NCBI RefSeq assembly: GCF_022760175.1
Contig: NZ_CP094326.1
Coordinates: 558,001 to 622,000 of the forward strand
From: Zhouia spongiae
Lineage (GTDB): Bacteria; Bacteroidota; Bacteroidia; Flavobacteriales; Flavobacteriaceae
Direction: 5' to 3'
DNA: 64,000 nucleotides
The notes under the pieces: generated by a model
The model's input: the letters and a program-made list of their open reading frames with translations, nothing else
Told to the model about the DNA's origin: nothing
Databases searched by the model: none
Position numbers and translations under genes: made by a program
Part shown: positions 26,519-35,620 of the stretch, one piece after another
Numbering within the stretch: position 1 is the first letter of the stretch
How the letters are laid out: each line of letters opens with the position of its first letter

Positions 26519-28774
26519 TTATTTCTTGATCCTTTTGAAGTCTTTATGGAACTCGTTAAAAAGTTGCAACAGATTTATACTAGCCGTAATTAGATCTTTA
26601 GTTTCCAGGAGCAGGCCAAAATATAATTTTGTGTTCTTAGGACTTGTTTCTGTACTCCGGATCCTGGCTATTTGCTTTTGGATAAGTGCCGACACATTGT
26701 CAAGAAGCTCCTTTTTGTGCTCAATCACATTTTCGATATTATCAAAAGACTCATTATTAAAATCAGTCTGGATCTGCCCTAAAAGTCCCTTCAACTGTTT
26801 ATCGATGCTCTTCAGGTCTCTTATCTGATTGAATTTAAGATTTTTATGATTATTATTAACATGAGCATGGCTGTTTTTTACCATATATCCGATAGACTGT
26901 ACCATATCCTGTAAATAATCCAGTACTAAAATGTAAAACTTACTTGACTCCACAGAATTCTCATCCAGGGATTTTATAAAATAGAACAAGTCGCTTTTTA
27001 ATTCATCAATTTCATCCTCAAGTTTTCTCAGGTTCTTTTTACTCTTTTTAAGTTTGTTCAGATCCTGAAGCCCGAGATTGTCTATAACATCCCCATAAAG
27101 TTTATTCAGTTTTCCAATAACTCCGGAAATATTATCAGAGCTTTCGGATATAATTTCATTTATGGTTATCAGGTCTGATCTGTCAAACTTGTGTTCTGTT
27201 GCTTTTTCACCGGCTTTTCGTTTATAGACCGAATAACTCCTCACCAAAACCAAAGAGGCTAAAATCAATAATGACACCAGTGCCACTGCACCTCCTTTGA
27301 ACAATGCAAAAGCAAATACTGCGGCTGCTACAAAGGCCACAATAGCAGTTGCAAACCAGCCTCCGATTACACTAAAAACACCGGCCACCCTGTATACTGC
27401 ACTTTCTCGGCCCCAGGCCCTGTCTGACAATGACGACCCCATTGCTACCATAAATGTAACATAAGTTGTAGATAAAGGTAATTTTAACGAGGTACCTATC
27501 GAAATCAAAATACTGGCGACAACGAGATTTACGGATGCCCTGACCATATCAAAGGCAGGTTCATTCTCAGCGCCTTTCGTTTTCTTTATGACAGGTTTTT
27601 CAAACCTGGATTCAATTTTTCTGTTTAGTCCCTTCGGTAATATAAACCGGAGTACTTCATTCAGGTTTACAGCCGCCCGCACCATCAATCTCGATAAAAA
27701 ATTTGGCTCGAAACGTTCACTAACGGCATCCTGGCTTGAAAGTTTTATCTCAGTTTCCGTAACAGACCTTGCTTTTTTGGACACCCATAAGGTTATTACC
27801 ATTACCAGCCCCGCCAGAAACAAAAAGACTGAAGGTGTTTTTACTTTACCGGCCAAGATCCCCATGGAAAATGCTTCGGGGTCGATTCCCGAATTAATCC
27901 ATAGTTGAAACGACTGCCATGCGGCTATAGGTACCCCTATAAAATTTACCAGATCATTCCCTGCAAATGCCATCGCCAGTGCAAAAGTCCCAATCAGTAT
28001 GATTACCTTGAGGATATTCCATTTAAAAACCACTATGAATATGTATGATATTGCAGTCCATATTAAAAAGCCTATGGTCAAGACCTGAAGCCTGCTATCG
28101 TTTATCCATGATAAGGTCTCCCCGGAGATAAAAGCAACTCCCTTAAGCCCTTTAATCAGAATAAAATATGTTATTGCCGTGATGGCGACACCTCCAAAAA
28201 CACCTCCATAAAGCTTAATACTTTTATGATAGCGGAATGAGAAGATCAAACGGGAAACAAACTGGACGAAGGCACCGATACTGAAAGCGATCACTACCGA
28301 TAATAAAATACCAAAAATAATCTGCGTTGCTTTACTTGTGTTGATATAGTTTACCAAATCTACAAAGTTTCCTCCGTTGCTATAGATCTTTATTAGTGAT
28401 ATGGATACGGCTGCTCCTAATAATTCAAAGACAATTGACACCGTTGTAGACGTAGGTAACCCTAAAGAGTTAAAAAGGTCCAGCAAAAGAATATCACAAA
28501 TCATTACTGCCATAAAAATGATCATGATCTCATTAAAATAAAACTGCTCGGGATTAAAAATCCCCTTCCGGGCTACTTCCATCATGCCGCTTGACGATAC
28601 TGCGCCAATTACAATACCAACACTGGCCACTACCATAATAATTTTTATGGGAGCTGCTTTAGACCCTATTGCTGCATTTAAAAAATTTACAGCGTCATTA
28701 CTCACTCCTACTACCAAATCAATAATCGCCAACACAAAAAGTGCTGCCAACATTACCAAATATATTTGATCCAT
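26519..28774 (-). CDS. PiT-family inorganic phosphate transporter with PhoU-like C-terminus
   Basis: 751 residues. The N-terminal ~510 are a PHO4 permease with inverted-repeat signatures GVSNDAVNFLNAAIGS and ISIGTSLKLPLSTTYVTFMVAMGSSLSDRAWG and about 12 membrane segments. The C-terminal ~230 are cytoplasmic, helical and charged (SDNISGVIGKLNKLYGDVIDNL), resembling the PhoU/DUF47 regulators usually encoded separately as PitA's partner. Low-affinity, ion-driven phosphate (or metal-phosphate) uptake is the likely role, with the tail as a built-in regulator. Confidence 0.88.
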   Translation of the reverse strand: MDQIYLVMLAALFVLAIIDLVVGVSNDAVNFLNAAIGSKAAPIKIIMVVASVGIVIGAVSSSGMMEVARKGIFNPEQFYFNEIMIIFMAVMICDILLLDLFNSLGLPTSTTVSIVFELLGAAVSISLIKIYSNGGNFVDLVNYINTSKATQIIFGILLSVVIAFSIGAFVQFVSRLIFSFRYHKSIKLYGGVFGGVAITAITYFILIKGLKGVAFISGETLSWINDSRLQVLTIGFLIWTAISYIFIVVFKWNILKVIILIGTFALAMAFAGNDLVNFIGVPIAAWQSFQLWINSGIDPEAFSMGILAGKVKTPSVFLFLAGLVMVITLWVSKKARSVTETEIKLSSQDAVSERFEPNFLSRLMVRAAVNLNEVLRFILPKGLNRKIESRFEKPVIKKTKGAENEPAFDMVRASVNLVVASILISIGTSLKLPLSTTYVTFMVAMGSSLSDRAWGRESAVYRVAGVFSVIGGWFATAIVAFVAAAVFAFALFKGGAVALVSLLILASLVLVRSYSVYKRKAGEKATEHKFDRSDLITINEIISESSDNISGVIGKLNKLYGDVIDNLGLQDLNKLKKSKKNLRKLEDEIDELKSDLFYFIKSLDENSVESSKFYILVLDYLQDMVQSIGYMVKNSHAHVNNNHKNLKFNQIRDLKSIDKQLKGLLGQIQTDFNNESFDNIENVIEHKKELLDNVSALIQKQIARIRSTETSPKNTKLYFGLLLETKDLITASINLLQLFNEFHKDFKRIKK

Positions 28775-28964
28775 AATCTAATTTTACCAATTGCAAAAAT
28801 CTATTATGAACAGGAAAACAACGTTAAGCAAATGTTATCAAAATATCACTTACACACAAACTACCTCTCTGAAAAATAAATATTTACATATTATCCGATG
28901 TTTTCATTTCTCAAAATAAAAAGGTAACTTTAGAAATAGGTCTAATTAATAAAAAACATCTATT

Positions 28965-29165
28965 ATGGCTATTCTTAAAGTAATTGAAATTTTGGCAAAC
29001 TCAGATAAAAGCTGGGAAGATGCTACACAAAAAGCAGTGAAACAAGCTTCTAAAACAGTTAACAACATCCGCTCTGTATATGTGAGTGAGCAAAGTGCTA
29101 CAGTAAACGGGGATTCTATTGATGAATTCAGGGTTAATGTAAGAATCACTTTTGAAGTGAAGTAA
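28965..29165 (+). CDS. Dodecin-family flavin-binding protein
   Basis: 66 residues, the typical dodecin size: KVIEILANSDKSWEDATQKAV with Trp17 (flavin stacking) and VNNIRSVYVSEQSATV. Dodecins assemble as hollow dodecamers that store riboflavin/FMN or CoA. Monocistronic, with a terminator right after (29181). A TAACTTTA box lies upstream in a 190-bp divergent gap. Confidence 0.9.
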   Translation: MAILKVIEILANSDKSWEDATQKAVKQASKTVNNIRSVYVSEQSATVNGDSIDEFRVNVRITFEVK

Positions 29166-29180
29166 TGTTATACAATCTAT

Positions 29181-29210
29181 GGGTGTCATTTATGCCAGAC
29201 ACCCTTATTT
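29181..29210 (+). terminator. Terminator after the dodecin gene
   Basis: GGGTGTC/GACACCC stem with a ten-base loop, then TTATTTC. Confidence 0.6.
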
Positions 29211-29269
29211 CTTCCATTTTCATCACATCGTATTAACGCATCATTAAGGAGATTTACACAGTAAATATC

Positions 29270-29277
29270 TATTTTTG
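29270..29277 (+). promoter_or_regulatory. -7 box before the first MscS gene
   Basis: TATTTTTG fits TAnnTTTG and lies 32 bp before the ATG at 29310. A -33 element is not obvious. Confidence 0.35.
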
Positions 29278-29309
29278 TGCCATTAATTCTAATTAATTTT
29301 TTTAACAAT

Positions 29310-30119
29310 ATGGATATAAAACAACTTATCGATAAAATAGACTGGGGTCTGATTATAGGATATGGCCTTAAACTGACAGGGGCTATTTTAGTATGGATTA
29401 TTGGTTCCTGGCTGATTAAAAAAGTAATGAAGCAGGTTGCCAGACTAATGGATAAAAGAGACTATGAAATCAGTTTAAAAAAGTTCTTGCTTAATTTAAT
29501 TTCCTGGACTTTAAAAATTGTATTGGTCCTGGCCATTTTAGGTACCTTAGGAATTGAAACCACATCTTTTGCAGCCATCATTGCCGCAGCCGGCCTGGCC
29601 ATAGGTATGGCATTACAAGGCTCTTTAGCTAATTTTGCAGGAGGCACTCTTATCATGATCTTTAAACCTTTTAAAATAGGCGATTTCATTGAAGCGCAGG
29701 GAGTTTCGGGTACTGTAAAGGAAATCGGCATTTTCACTACTACATTAAATACGTTCGGAAATCAATTGGCTATTATTCCCAACGGAAAACTCTCTAACGA
29801 AAATATTATAAACTATAGTGCTGAAGACACAAGAAGGGACAACCTAACCATTGGGATTGGGTATAGTTCTGACATCAAAAAGGCTAAAAGCATCCTGTTG
29901 GCTATAGCCAACGACTATAGTAAAATACTTAAAGACCCTGCGCCGCAGGTATTTGTTGCCGAACTTGCCGACAGTTCGGTTAATTTCACCTTTAGATTCT
30001 GGGCTAAAAATGAAGATTTCTGGGACTGCCATTTCTATGCCATCGAGGAAGTTAAAACGAGATTTGATGCAGAAGGAATTGAAATCCCATATCCTCATCA
30101 GGTAGAAATTCAAAAATAA
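29310..30119 (+). CDS. MscS-type mechanosensitive channel (first paralogue)
   Basis: 269 residues from the ATG at 29310; the in-frame upstream stretch begins at a GTG and adds no signal. Three N-terminal helices; the pore helix shows the Gly/Ala pattern GLAIGMALQGSLANFAGGTLIMIF. The beta domain follows (FKIGDFIEAQGVSGTVKEI, LAIIPNGKLSN) and an alpha/beta cage to the C-terminus. The channel opens on membrane tension to release osmolytes. Its paralogue begins 118 bp downstream behind a terminator. Confidence 0.92.
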   Translation: MDIKQLIDKIDWGLIIGYGLKLTGAILVWIIGSWLIKKVMKQVARLMDKRDYEISLKKFLLNLISWTLKIVLVLAILGTLGIETTSFAAIIAAAGLAIGMALQGSLANFAGGTLIMIFKPFKIGDFIEAQGVSGTVKEIGIFTTTLNTFGNQLAIIPNGKLSNENIINYSAEDTRRDNLTIGIGYSSDIKKAKSILLAIANDYSKILKDPAPQVFVAELADSSVNFTFRFWAKNEDFWDCHFYAIEEVKTRFDAEGIEIPYPHQVEIQK

Positions 30120-30139
30120 AAAACACAGAAACTAATATC

Positions 30140-30166
30140 AAAGCGGCATAAATGCCGCTTTTTTTA
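30140..30166 (+). terminator. Terminator between the MscS paralogues
   Basis: AAAGCGGCAT, loop AA, ATGCCGCTTT plus TTTTT: a strong stem and T run. Confidence 0.8.
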
Positions 30167-30237
30167 TGCCTCCCTATTCTGCCTGTATAGCTGAAAAATT
30201 CTTAAATTGTAAGGATATAACCTAAAATACCGGAATT

Positions 30238-31056
30238 ATGAAAATACAAGAGTGGTTTGACAAGGATATCGACTGGGGACTCGTAATTGACTACGGCCTT
30301 AAAATCGTAGGTGCCATCGTTATATGGATTGTAGGTTCCTGGATTATCAAAAAAGTAGTCAAAGGGATCAACATCGTAATGACCAAAAGAGAATACGAAA
30401 TAAGCCTGCGAAAGTTTCTGGTCAATCTTTTAAAATGGACCTTAATGGCATTGCTGGTGATTGTAGTACTTGGAACGATAGGGGTCGAAACTACATCATT
30501 TGCAGCGATCATTGCTGCGGCCGGTTTGGCCATTGGTTTGGCACTTCAGGGATCGTTGGGGAATTTTGCCGGGGGAGCACTCATTATGGTTTTTAAACCT
30601 ATAAAAGTAGGCGACCTTATTGAAGCCCAAGGAGAGTTGGGCGTTGTTAATGAAATACAGATATTCACCACTATTCTCACCACTCCCGACAATAAGGTTG
30701 TCGTTATCCCAAATGGTCCGCTATCGAATGGTAATATTAAAAATTATTCGAGACTGGGGAAACTTCGTGTCGATCTTACCGTTGGGGTTTCTTATGATTC
30801 CGATATAAAAAAAACACGGGAAGTTCTTATGACAGCACTTACTTCGAATCCAAAAGTATTAAAAGAACCGTTGCCAACAGTCGCTGTCTCGGAATTAGCC
30901 GACAGCTCTATAAACTTTGCGGTAAGACCCTGGGCTACAACAGCTGATTATTGGGACGTGTATTTCGGTGCACTGGAAGACTGTAAAAATGCGCTGGATA
31001 ATGCTGGAATAGAAATACCTTTCCCTCATCGTGTCCTGCTCCAAAAGGATTCTTAG
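30238..31056 (+). CDS. MscS-type mechanosensitive channel (second paralogue)
   Basis: 272 residues, collinear with the previous gene from the first helix (GLVIDYGLKIVGAIVIWIVGSW) to the pore helix (GLAIGLALQGSLGNFAGGALIMVF) and the cage. The two clearly arose by tandem duplication and have since diverged, so they may differ in gating threshold. The stop overlaps the stop of the convergent tsaB by four bases (31053-31056), so no space remains for a terminator between them. Confidence 0.92.
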   Translation: MKIQEWFDKDIDWGLVIDYGLKIVGAIVIWIVGSWIIKKVVKGINIVMTKREYEISLRKFLVNLLKWTLMALLVIVVLGTIGVETTSFAAIIAAAGLAIGLALQGSLGNFAGGALIMVFKPIKVGDLIEAQGELGVVNEIQIFTTILTTPDNKVVVIPNGPLSNGNIKNYSRLGKLRVDLTVGVSYDSDIKKTREVLMTALTSNPKVLKEPLPTVAVSELADSSINFAVRPWATTADYWDVYFGALEDCKNALDNAGIEIPFPHRVLLQKDS

Positions 31057-31730
31057 CTCTTTTTGGGTCTGGTTACTACAAAATCCTTCAAATAATAAGG
31101 TTCAAAATAGGCAACATCTTCGAAGTCGTTTGTTTTGAACTTTTTTTCCGATAGCCTGGCCATTTCCCTCGCGGAAGGAACGTGTTTCGAAGTTACTACC
31201 TGAATATTGCTACCTGTTACCACTTCCTTGCATTTCTCAGCTCCCGGTCCCATAAGGTAAACAACTTCTTCATTAAGATAAGTTCCAAAAGACTCAGGTG
31301 TAATAATTTCTGCCCTGGTTGCTCTTATTTCATGATGGTCTTTATCAAACACCGCTGAATAAACTTCCATTCTGCGGGCATCCAGCATCGGCACAATCAC
31401 CCCTTCGTCAATCTTCAATTGATGTGATAAAGTTTCTAACGTATTAAGGGAGATCAGGGGCTTGTCAAGTGAAAAACAAAATCCTTTGGCCGTACTTATC
31501 CCTATTCGCAATCCTGTATAGGAGCCAGGCCCTTTACTTACCGCTATGGCATCTATATCAGAAAAAGACAAAGAAGCATTTTTCAATGCTTCTTTTATAA
31601 ATAAATGTAGTTTTTCCGAATGTGAATATTGAGCATCGTCCTTTTCAACCAAAGAAATGAGGTCTCCGTTTTTTCCAATACTAACAGAACAGTTGGTAGA
31701 TGATGTTTCTATATTTAATATGACAGCCAT
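31053..31730 (-). CDS. tsaB: tRNA t6A synthesis protein TsaB
   Basis: 225 residues of the ASKHA fold: ILNIETSSTNCSVSI at the start and the family signature SKGPGSYTGLRIGISTAKG at about 66-84. TsaB pairs with TsaD and TsaE to put threonylcarbamoyl on A37 of ANN-decoding tRNAs; it lacks the metal-binding motif of TsaD, as expected. It is the last gene of the MacAB/TolC-like exporter string, 21 bp past the TolC stop, a combination I have seen as conserved in flavobacteria but cannot check here. Confidence 0.93.
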   Translation of the reverse strand: MAVILNIETSSTNCSVSIGKNGDLISLVEKDDAQYSHSEKLHLFIKEALKNASLSFSDIDAIAVSKGPGSYTGLRIGISTAKGFCFSLDKPLISLNTLETLSHQLKIDEGVIVPMLDARRMEVYSAVFDKDHHEIRATRAEIITPESFGTYLNEEVVYLMGPGAEKCKEVVTGSNIQVVTSKHVPSAREMARLSEKKFKTNDFEDVAYFEPYYLKDFVVTRPKKS

Positions 31731-31751
31731 ACTTGCAATTAAAATGCAAGT

Positions 31752-33173
31752 TTATAACTCCTCTACAGGAATTCCAAAATAATATTCTAAAACTTTAAGT
31801 TTGAATATATAATCGTATTTAGCCCTTATAAGCTCTGCCTGTGCATTATCTAATCTGGCCTGAGCCTGGCTAAAATCGAAACTGTTCATTAAGCCCACAT
31901 CAAAACGTTCTTTAGCATATTGGTATGCCAGTTTTCTTGCTTCCAGAGTTTTATCCGATGCCTCATATGCTTTAAATGCACTTTGAGCATCATTCCACAC
32001 CTGATTGATCGTATTCTCTAAATCGAGCTTTGTTTGCTTAAGGAGCAATTCATTGCGCTTCACATTAACCTGGCCTCTCTTTACATTGTTCCTGGCAGCA
32101 AAGCCGTTAAAAATCGGTACATTGAGTGATAATCCGAAAGATTGCCCGTCATTCATCCATAGCTGGTCTACAAAAGGCAACGGGCCGGCCACTCCAAATA
32201 CCGGGCTTTGTGACACGACCGCATCACCGGTCGTTTGAACGGTTCCTATCTGTGTTTCTGTAAACTGTCCGGTAGCTACGGATCTGTCCTGATGGCTCAC
32301 CCTGGTATCGTATCCGTAAAAACCTGTTAAACTGGGCATCAGGGCTCCTTTCGCTATTTTCAGATCCATTTCGGCTATTTCGATATTAGCCTGAGAAAGT
32401 TTAACATCTCCCCTGAAAGTAAGTGCTTTTTGATATATTTCATCCGGTGTCACTCCTATTATTGTGGATTTCGGGATCATATAATCTTCATCGGCCACAT
32501 CAAAATTCTCATAATCATCCAACAACAATAGCTGGGCCAATGAGATTTTAGATATCCTCAATGTGTTTTCAGCATTGATTATTTGTTGCTCCTGTGTAGC
32601 CGCTGTTGCCTCTATCTCCAGCAGGTCTCCCTTTGGAAGTACCCCGCTTTCTACCAACTCTTTGGTCTTTTTCAGGTCTTGCTCAGTTACTGCATACTGA
32701 GCTTTTTGAACCGCAAGGTTTTCCCTGCTAAACAATACTTGAAGATACGCATTGGCAACCGCCAATGAAATATCATCTTTCATATCGTCCATCTGGTACT
32801 GATTAGCCAGAATATTAAGTTTAGCCCTTCTATATCTGTTTTGAATTTGTAACCCTTTAAAAATGTCCACCCCCAAACTTACTCTTCCTGAAGAAAATTG
32901 AGTGGTGGCGGTGCGCAGAACCCCGGTTGTAATATCCTGGTTAAGACCGACATTCCATGAGTGAGATGCACTTCCGTTCACGGAAGGTAAAAAACTTCCA
33001 AAAGCATCGGATTTATCTATTTCAGCATTTTCAAGATCGAGTTCAGATTGTTTTATGGAAATGTTGTTTTCTATTGCATATTCTACACACTCCCTTAAGG
33101 TCCATTTTTTTTCCTGAGCCGAAACAAAATATGAACATGACAACAACAATAGCGTAGTTATTTTAAGCTTCAT
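31752..33173 (-). CDS. TolC-family outer-membrane channel
   Basis: 473 residues with signal peptide (TTLLLLSCSYFVSAQ) and two OEP repeats (WTLRECVEYAIENNISIKQSELDLENAEID, and in the second half VKLSQANIEIAEMDLKIAKGALMPSL). It ends as expected with KLKVLEYYFGIPVEEL. The protein is not lipidated (the Ser-Cys in the signal lacks a lipobox context). As the last pump part it would complete the ABC-type tripartite exporter encoded upstream, 18 bp from the adaptor gene. Confidence 0.92.
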   Translation of the reverse strand: MKLKITTLLLLSCSYFVSAQEKKWTLRECVEYAIENNISIKQSELDLENAEIDKSDAFGSFLPSVNGSASHSWNVGLNQDITTGVLRTATTQFSSGRVSLGVDIFKGLQIQNRYRRAKLNILANQYQMDDMKDDISLAVANAYLQVLFSRENLAVQKAQYAVTEQDLKKTKELVESGVLPKGDLLEIEATAATQEQQIINAENTLRISKISLAQLLLLDDYENFDVADEDYMIPKSTIIGVTPDEIYQKALTFRGDVKLSQANIEIAEMDLKIAKGALMPSLTGFYGYDTRVSHQDRSVATGQFTETQIGTVQTTGDAVVSQSPVFGVAGPLPFVDQLWMNDGQSFGLSLNVPIFNGFAARNNVKRGQVNVKRNELLLKQTKLDLENTINQVWNDAQSAFKAYEASDKTLEARKLAYQYAKERFDVGLMNSFDFSQAQARLDNAQAELIRAKYDYIFKLKVLEYYFGIPVEEL

Positions 33174-33191
33174 GAAATCTATTTTTTCTAA

Positions 33192-34307
33192 TTAGTTATT
33201 ATCAGCTTCCTTTTTTACAGGCTCTGTTTTGTTCCATACTTTTACTTTATCACTCTCAGACAAACCTGATGTAACTTCCACATTGATCCCATCAGAGATG
33301 CCTACTTCGACCTCTTTTCGTTCAAACTTCTGGTCTCCGGTCTCTACTTCTACATATGGTTTTTCAGTTTTTTTATCGTATTGAAGCAATGCCTCCTTGA
33401 TCGCTAACACATCTTCTTTTTTATCGAGAACGATTGAAGCATTCGCACTATACCCTGCTCTGATAAAAGTACTGTCGCTAAGCGTCACCTCTCCTTCGAT
33501 CTTAAATTGTACGGCTCCCTGCTCTTCTACACCTTTTGGAGCGACAAAGCGCAATGATGCTTCAAATTCTTTATCTTGAATAGCTCCGAAGCTCACCTTT
33601 AACGGCATTCCTATTTTTAGTTTTTCAACTTCTGCCTCGTCGACCTGCCCTTCAAAAATCATTTGCGTCATGTCAGCAATCGTGGCGATGGTAGTACCGT
33701 CGTTAAAGTTATTCGCTTCAATCACCTGATCTCCTTCTTTAACAGGAATCTCCAGCACGGTACCTGTAACCGTAGCCCTGATGTTTGTATTTGCTGTTGC
33801 AGAACCTCCGGCCGAACCACTCTTTATGATCTGATAATCATTCTGAGCATTTGTCAACTCCTGTTTCGCCTGATTATAGCGTAGTTCGATATCGAGAAAC
33901 TCCTGACTCGAAATAACTCCTTTATCAAATAGTGTTTTATTTCTCTTGTATTCTGCTTCAGCGGTATTTAAAGCAAACCTAGCATTGCTCACACGTCCGC
34001 GGGCACCAACCAACGCTTGTTCATTAGGAACGACTTTAATGGTTGCTATCAGGTCTCCGGATTTCACTTTATCGCCTTCTTCCAACACTATTTTATCGAT
34101 AATCCCGGATATCTGGGGCTTAATAAGAACTTCGTCTTCGGGTACTACCTTACCGGTAGCTACCGTTTTCTGTTCTATATCCGTTTTAAAAGGAGTTTCC
34201 GTTTCATAAACTATAGCCGACTTGCTATTACTTTTGATGAAAAAAGCGGCTGCCCATAGCACGCCCAAAATTAAAACTCCAATTCCGACGTATTTTAGAA
34301 TTTTCAT
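33192..34307 (-). CDS. MacA-like periplasmic adaptor of an ABC exporter
   Basis: 371 residues: one N-terminal membrane anchor (about 5-25), lipoyl halves (KPQISGIIDKIVLEEGDKVKSGDLIATI and IRATVTGTVLEIPVKEGDQV), a helical hairpin of about 60 residues between them, then beta-barrel and membrane-proximal domains. It should bridge the two FtsX-type permeases and the TolC-like channel. The gene order ATPase, two permeases, adaptor, channel supports a MacAB-TolC-type machine. Confidence 0.92.
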   Translation of the reverse strand: MKILKYVGIGVLILGVLWAAAFFIKSNSKSAIVYETETPFKTDIEQKTVATGKVVPEDEVLIKPQISGIIDKIVLEEGDKVKSGDLIATIKVVPNEQALVGARGRVSNARFALNTAEAEYKRNKTLFDKGVISSQEFLDIELRYNQAKQELTNAQNDYQIIKSGSAGGSATANTNIRATVTGTVLEIPVKEGDQVIEANNFNDGTTIATIADMTQMIFEGQVDEAEVEKLKIGMPLKVSFGAIQDKEFEASLRFVAPKGVEEQGAVQFKIEGEVTLSDSTFIRAGYSANASIVLDKKEDVLAIKEALLQYDKKTEKPYVEVETGDQKFERKEVEVGISDGINVEVTSGLSESDKVKVWNKTEPVKKEADNN

Positions 34308-34349
34308 ATGATTTGTTTTACTTAATTGATGTTTAGGTTTGTATTTTTA

Positions 34350-35618
34350 TTATTCTTCTCTTAATGCATCTATTGGTTTGATACTTACTGCCCGTTGCGC
34401 AGGAATAAGCCCGATCAGCAATCCAAGCACCACCATAATCAACAATGCTCCTATTACATATGGAATAGGTACTGTTGGATTTGTATATGGAAAATCGGTC
34501 ATATCTTTAGTCATGGCGTTTATTCCGGCTAACAGCCCGGCTCCAAGAATAATGCCGACAATACCCGCCAGCATTGTCAGAAATACAGATTCTAATATAA
34601 TCTGGCTTCTGACTTCTTTTGGGGTAGCACCCAGGGCTCTTCTAACGCCTAACTCTTTGGTTCGCTCTTTTACAGTAATCAAAAGTATATTTCCGATTCC
34701 TACTATACCGGCTATGATTGTTGCTATCCCTACTATTAAAGACAGAAAGGTCATTCCTTTTGCAAATCCCATTATTCGGCCGAACATCTCTCCCAAATTA
34801 AAAGATCCGAAAGCCCGTTCGTCGTCAGGAGCTACTTTATGCACTCGCTTTAAGGTTGTTTTTATATCTTCTTCTACTTTCAATACATCTACATTTCTGT
34901 AAGCAGCTATCGAAAACCAATCAACATCATCTCCTGTATTGTATAACTTACGATATGTTGTAAACGGAATGTATATGTCACTATCACTCTCAAAGCCTCC
35001 TCCAGGCACAAATTTATGCACACCTACAACCTGGAAGTAAATGTTATCGATCCTGATGTACTCTCCCAACGGATTTTCATCTTCTTCAAAAAGCTCTTTC
35101 TGTGTCCGTTCTCCTATAACACAAATTTTTCGTTCGTGTTCTATATCGTCATCATTGATAAACCTGCCTCCGTCATAAATTTTTTTGGTAGCTATTTTGG
35201 TAAAAACCGGATAGTCACCATAGATATTATAGCTCCCTGTTTTCTGACCACGGACAATATTTGAACCGCTGCCTCCGAAAACACCCTTAGCATTTCTTGG
35301 GGCGATATATTCTATCTGAGGAACACGTTGTTGTAATATTTCGGCGTCAGACAACTTTAATTGTAAAGGTCTTCCTGTTTTGAAACCGGAATAAGGAATG
35401 CTGGTTTGTTGTGCCCATACAAACATACTGTTCATGGCCACATTTTCAAATGCTCTTTCAAACCCGTTATCGAGTCCTTTGGCCGAGCCTGAAAGCGCTA
35501 TATATATAAAAATTCCCCAAAGCACTCCCACCATTGTAATAATGGTACGCAACCGGTTCTTTCCTATTGAACTGAATATTTCTTGCCAGGTATCTCTATC
35601 AAAAACAAATCTAAACAT
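34350..35618 (-). CDS. MacB/FtsX-type ABC permease (second)
   Basis: 422 residues: one N-terminal helix (about 20-42), a MacB periplasmic core domain (about 50-280) and three C-terminal helices with the FtsX signature (ITVKERTKELGVRRALGATPKEVRSQIILESVFLT). There is no ATPase domain, unlike E. coli MacB, so it depends on the separate ATPase. It pairs with the preceding permease, two bp away, probably as a heterodimer. Lipoproteins, peptides or toxins are typical substrates of such mechanotransmission exporters. Confidence 0.9.
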   Translation of the reverse strand: MFRFVFDRDTWQEIFSSIGKNRLRTIITMVGVLWGIFIYIALSGSAKGLDNGFERAFENVAMNSMFVWAQQTSIPYSGFKTGRPLQLKLSDAEILQQRVPQIEYIAPRNAKGVFGGSGSNIVRGQKTGSYNIYGDYPVFTKIATKKIYDGGRFINDDDIEHERKICVIGERTQKELFEEDENPLGEYIRIDNIYFQVVGVHKFVPGGGFESDSDIYIPFTTYRKLYNTGDDVDWFSIAAYRNVDVLKVEEDIKTTLKRVHKVAPDDERAFGSFNLGEMFGRIMGFAKGMTFLSLIVGIATIIAGIVGIGNILLITVKERTKELGVRRALGATPKEVRSQIILESVFLTMLAGIVGIILGAGLLAGINAMTKDMTDFPYTNPTVPIPYVIGALLIMVVLGLLIGLIPAQRAVSIKPIDALREE

Positions 35619-35620
35619 AA

